Below, in pieces: positions 12,837 to 13,060 of a stretch of DNA of 13,060 bases. Source of the stretch: an uncultured Oscillibacter sp. (GTDB taxonomy: Bacteria > Bacillota > Clostridia > Oscillospirales > Oscillospiraceae). Location: assembly GCA_910584075.1 (NCBI GenBank), contig CAJTZI010000054.1:1-13060 (forward strand). The letters are read 5' to 3'. The notes beneath the pieces are model-generated. The model saw only the letters and a list, made by a program, of their open reading frames with translations. It did not search any database and was not told where the DNA came from. A program made the translations under genes and the position numbers. Position 1 is the first letter of the stretch, and each line of letters begins with the position of its first letter.

Positions 12837-13060
12837 TAAGCCTTCGGTAATGCTGAGGGTTGACGACCATGTCTTTTCTCTGATACGATATCCGGTGCAG
12901 AGCGATCTGCTTCCCCTCATAGTAGGCGGCCAGCATACTGTCGAGGGCCACGACTGCCACATCTTTGCCGACATACTCCGCTGGCACGGAGTACTGATTC
13001 CCGGCGTAGGAGATGAGGCAGTCTTTTTGTACTCGCCTCAGGTTGATTTTGTCGATGATG
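12790..13060 (-). pseudogene. istA: IS21-family transposase IstA, C-terminal fragment, antisense to repA
   Basis: Reading leftwards from the window edge, the frame gives NLRRVQKDCLISYAGNQYSV, then PAEYVGKDVAVVALDSMLAA and ISYQRKDMVVNPQHYRRL. I recognise this as the C-terminal Mu-type domain of IS21 IstA transposases. The resemblance stops at about 12837, at the repA junction, after which the frame runs through the iterons to a TGA at 12792-12790. Neither the normal IstA tail nor the downstream istB helper gene is present on this side. The IS is therefore truncated, by deletion or recombination, and is not a clean insertion. The N-terminal helix-turn-helix and DDE core would lie outside the window, if present. 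Confidence 0.75.

Larger units (their letters stand above)
12191..13060. mobile_element. End of an integrative element inserted in the collagen-like gene (other end outside window)
   Basis: From about 12191 the GC-rich collagen repeats give way to A/T-rich non-coding DNA, then a terminator, then a RepA_N initiator gene 134 bp in. RepA_N genes of this type sit at or near one end of Tn1549/CTn-like conjugative elements of gut Clostridia; that is family knowledge. No integrase is seen, since it would be elsewhere in the element. The boundary is placed by composition and by loss of Gly-X-Y and is uncertain by about 10 bp. Short A-rich repeats (CCCTT, then AGGG around 12217-12232) may be recombinase sites. 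The element also carries an IS21 fragment. Confidence 0.65.

Noticed and set aside
12837..13060. Continuation of the repA frame to the window end as genuine RepA C-terminus
   Set aside because: The opposite strand encodes recognisable IstA sequence, while the plus-strand translation has no RepA-like features there.

Overview
The window looks like chromosome of a GC-rich, anaerobic, spore-forming gut Clostridia, most likely of the Oscillospiraceae (Flavonifractor/Lawsonibacter type). This is an inference from four things: a SCIFF ranthipeptide locus, a reverse rubrerythrin, collagen-like spore-surface genes behind sigma-K-like promoters, and a RepA_N-type conjugative-element end with an IS21 fragment. 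No rRNA, tRNA or CRISPR array is visible.

Layout. Positions 1-452 (minus strand) hold the SCIFF locus: the first 30 codons of the radical SAM maturase scfB, an intergenic hairpin, the precursor peptide scfA, and a near-consensus promoter. Positions 544-2749 (plus) hold an EF-G-like GTPase with a structured leader and, downstream, one or two terminators. Positions 2953-3375 (minus) hold a small coiled-coil protein with 15-residue repeats and a perfect consensus promoter. Positions 3429-4154 (plus) hold a reverse rubrerythrin with an upstream palindrome and a terminator. Positions 4155-4647 are a less GC-rich stretch with no recognisable gene, closed by a plus-strand terminator. Positions 4729-9597 (minus) hold a four-gene BMP-type ABC importer, probably for nucleosides: ATPase, two permeases, then the lipoprotein.

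Positions 9743-12190 are a spore-surface locus. Three genes share an N-terminal domain of about 53 residues. One points left and carries a Pro/Cys-rich linker instead of collagen repeats. Two point right as an operon and carry Gly-X-Y collagen repeats. The divergent genes are driven by two symmetric sigma-K-like promoters placed back to back around a small palindrome.

From about 12191 the sequence changes abruptly. The third collagen-like gene is cut inside its repeats by what appears to be the end of an integrative element: AT-rich DNA, a terminator and a RepA_N replication initiator. That initiator gene contains four 23-bp iterons and is itself cut at 12834, where an antisense IS21-family istA fragment begins and runs off the window. 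The most interesting items are the divergent spore-surface locus with its exchanged stalk, the iterons inside repA, the SCIFF variant lacking the usual acceptor threonine, and the EF-G paralogue lacking the catalytic histidine.
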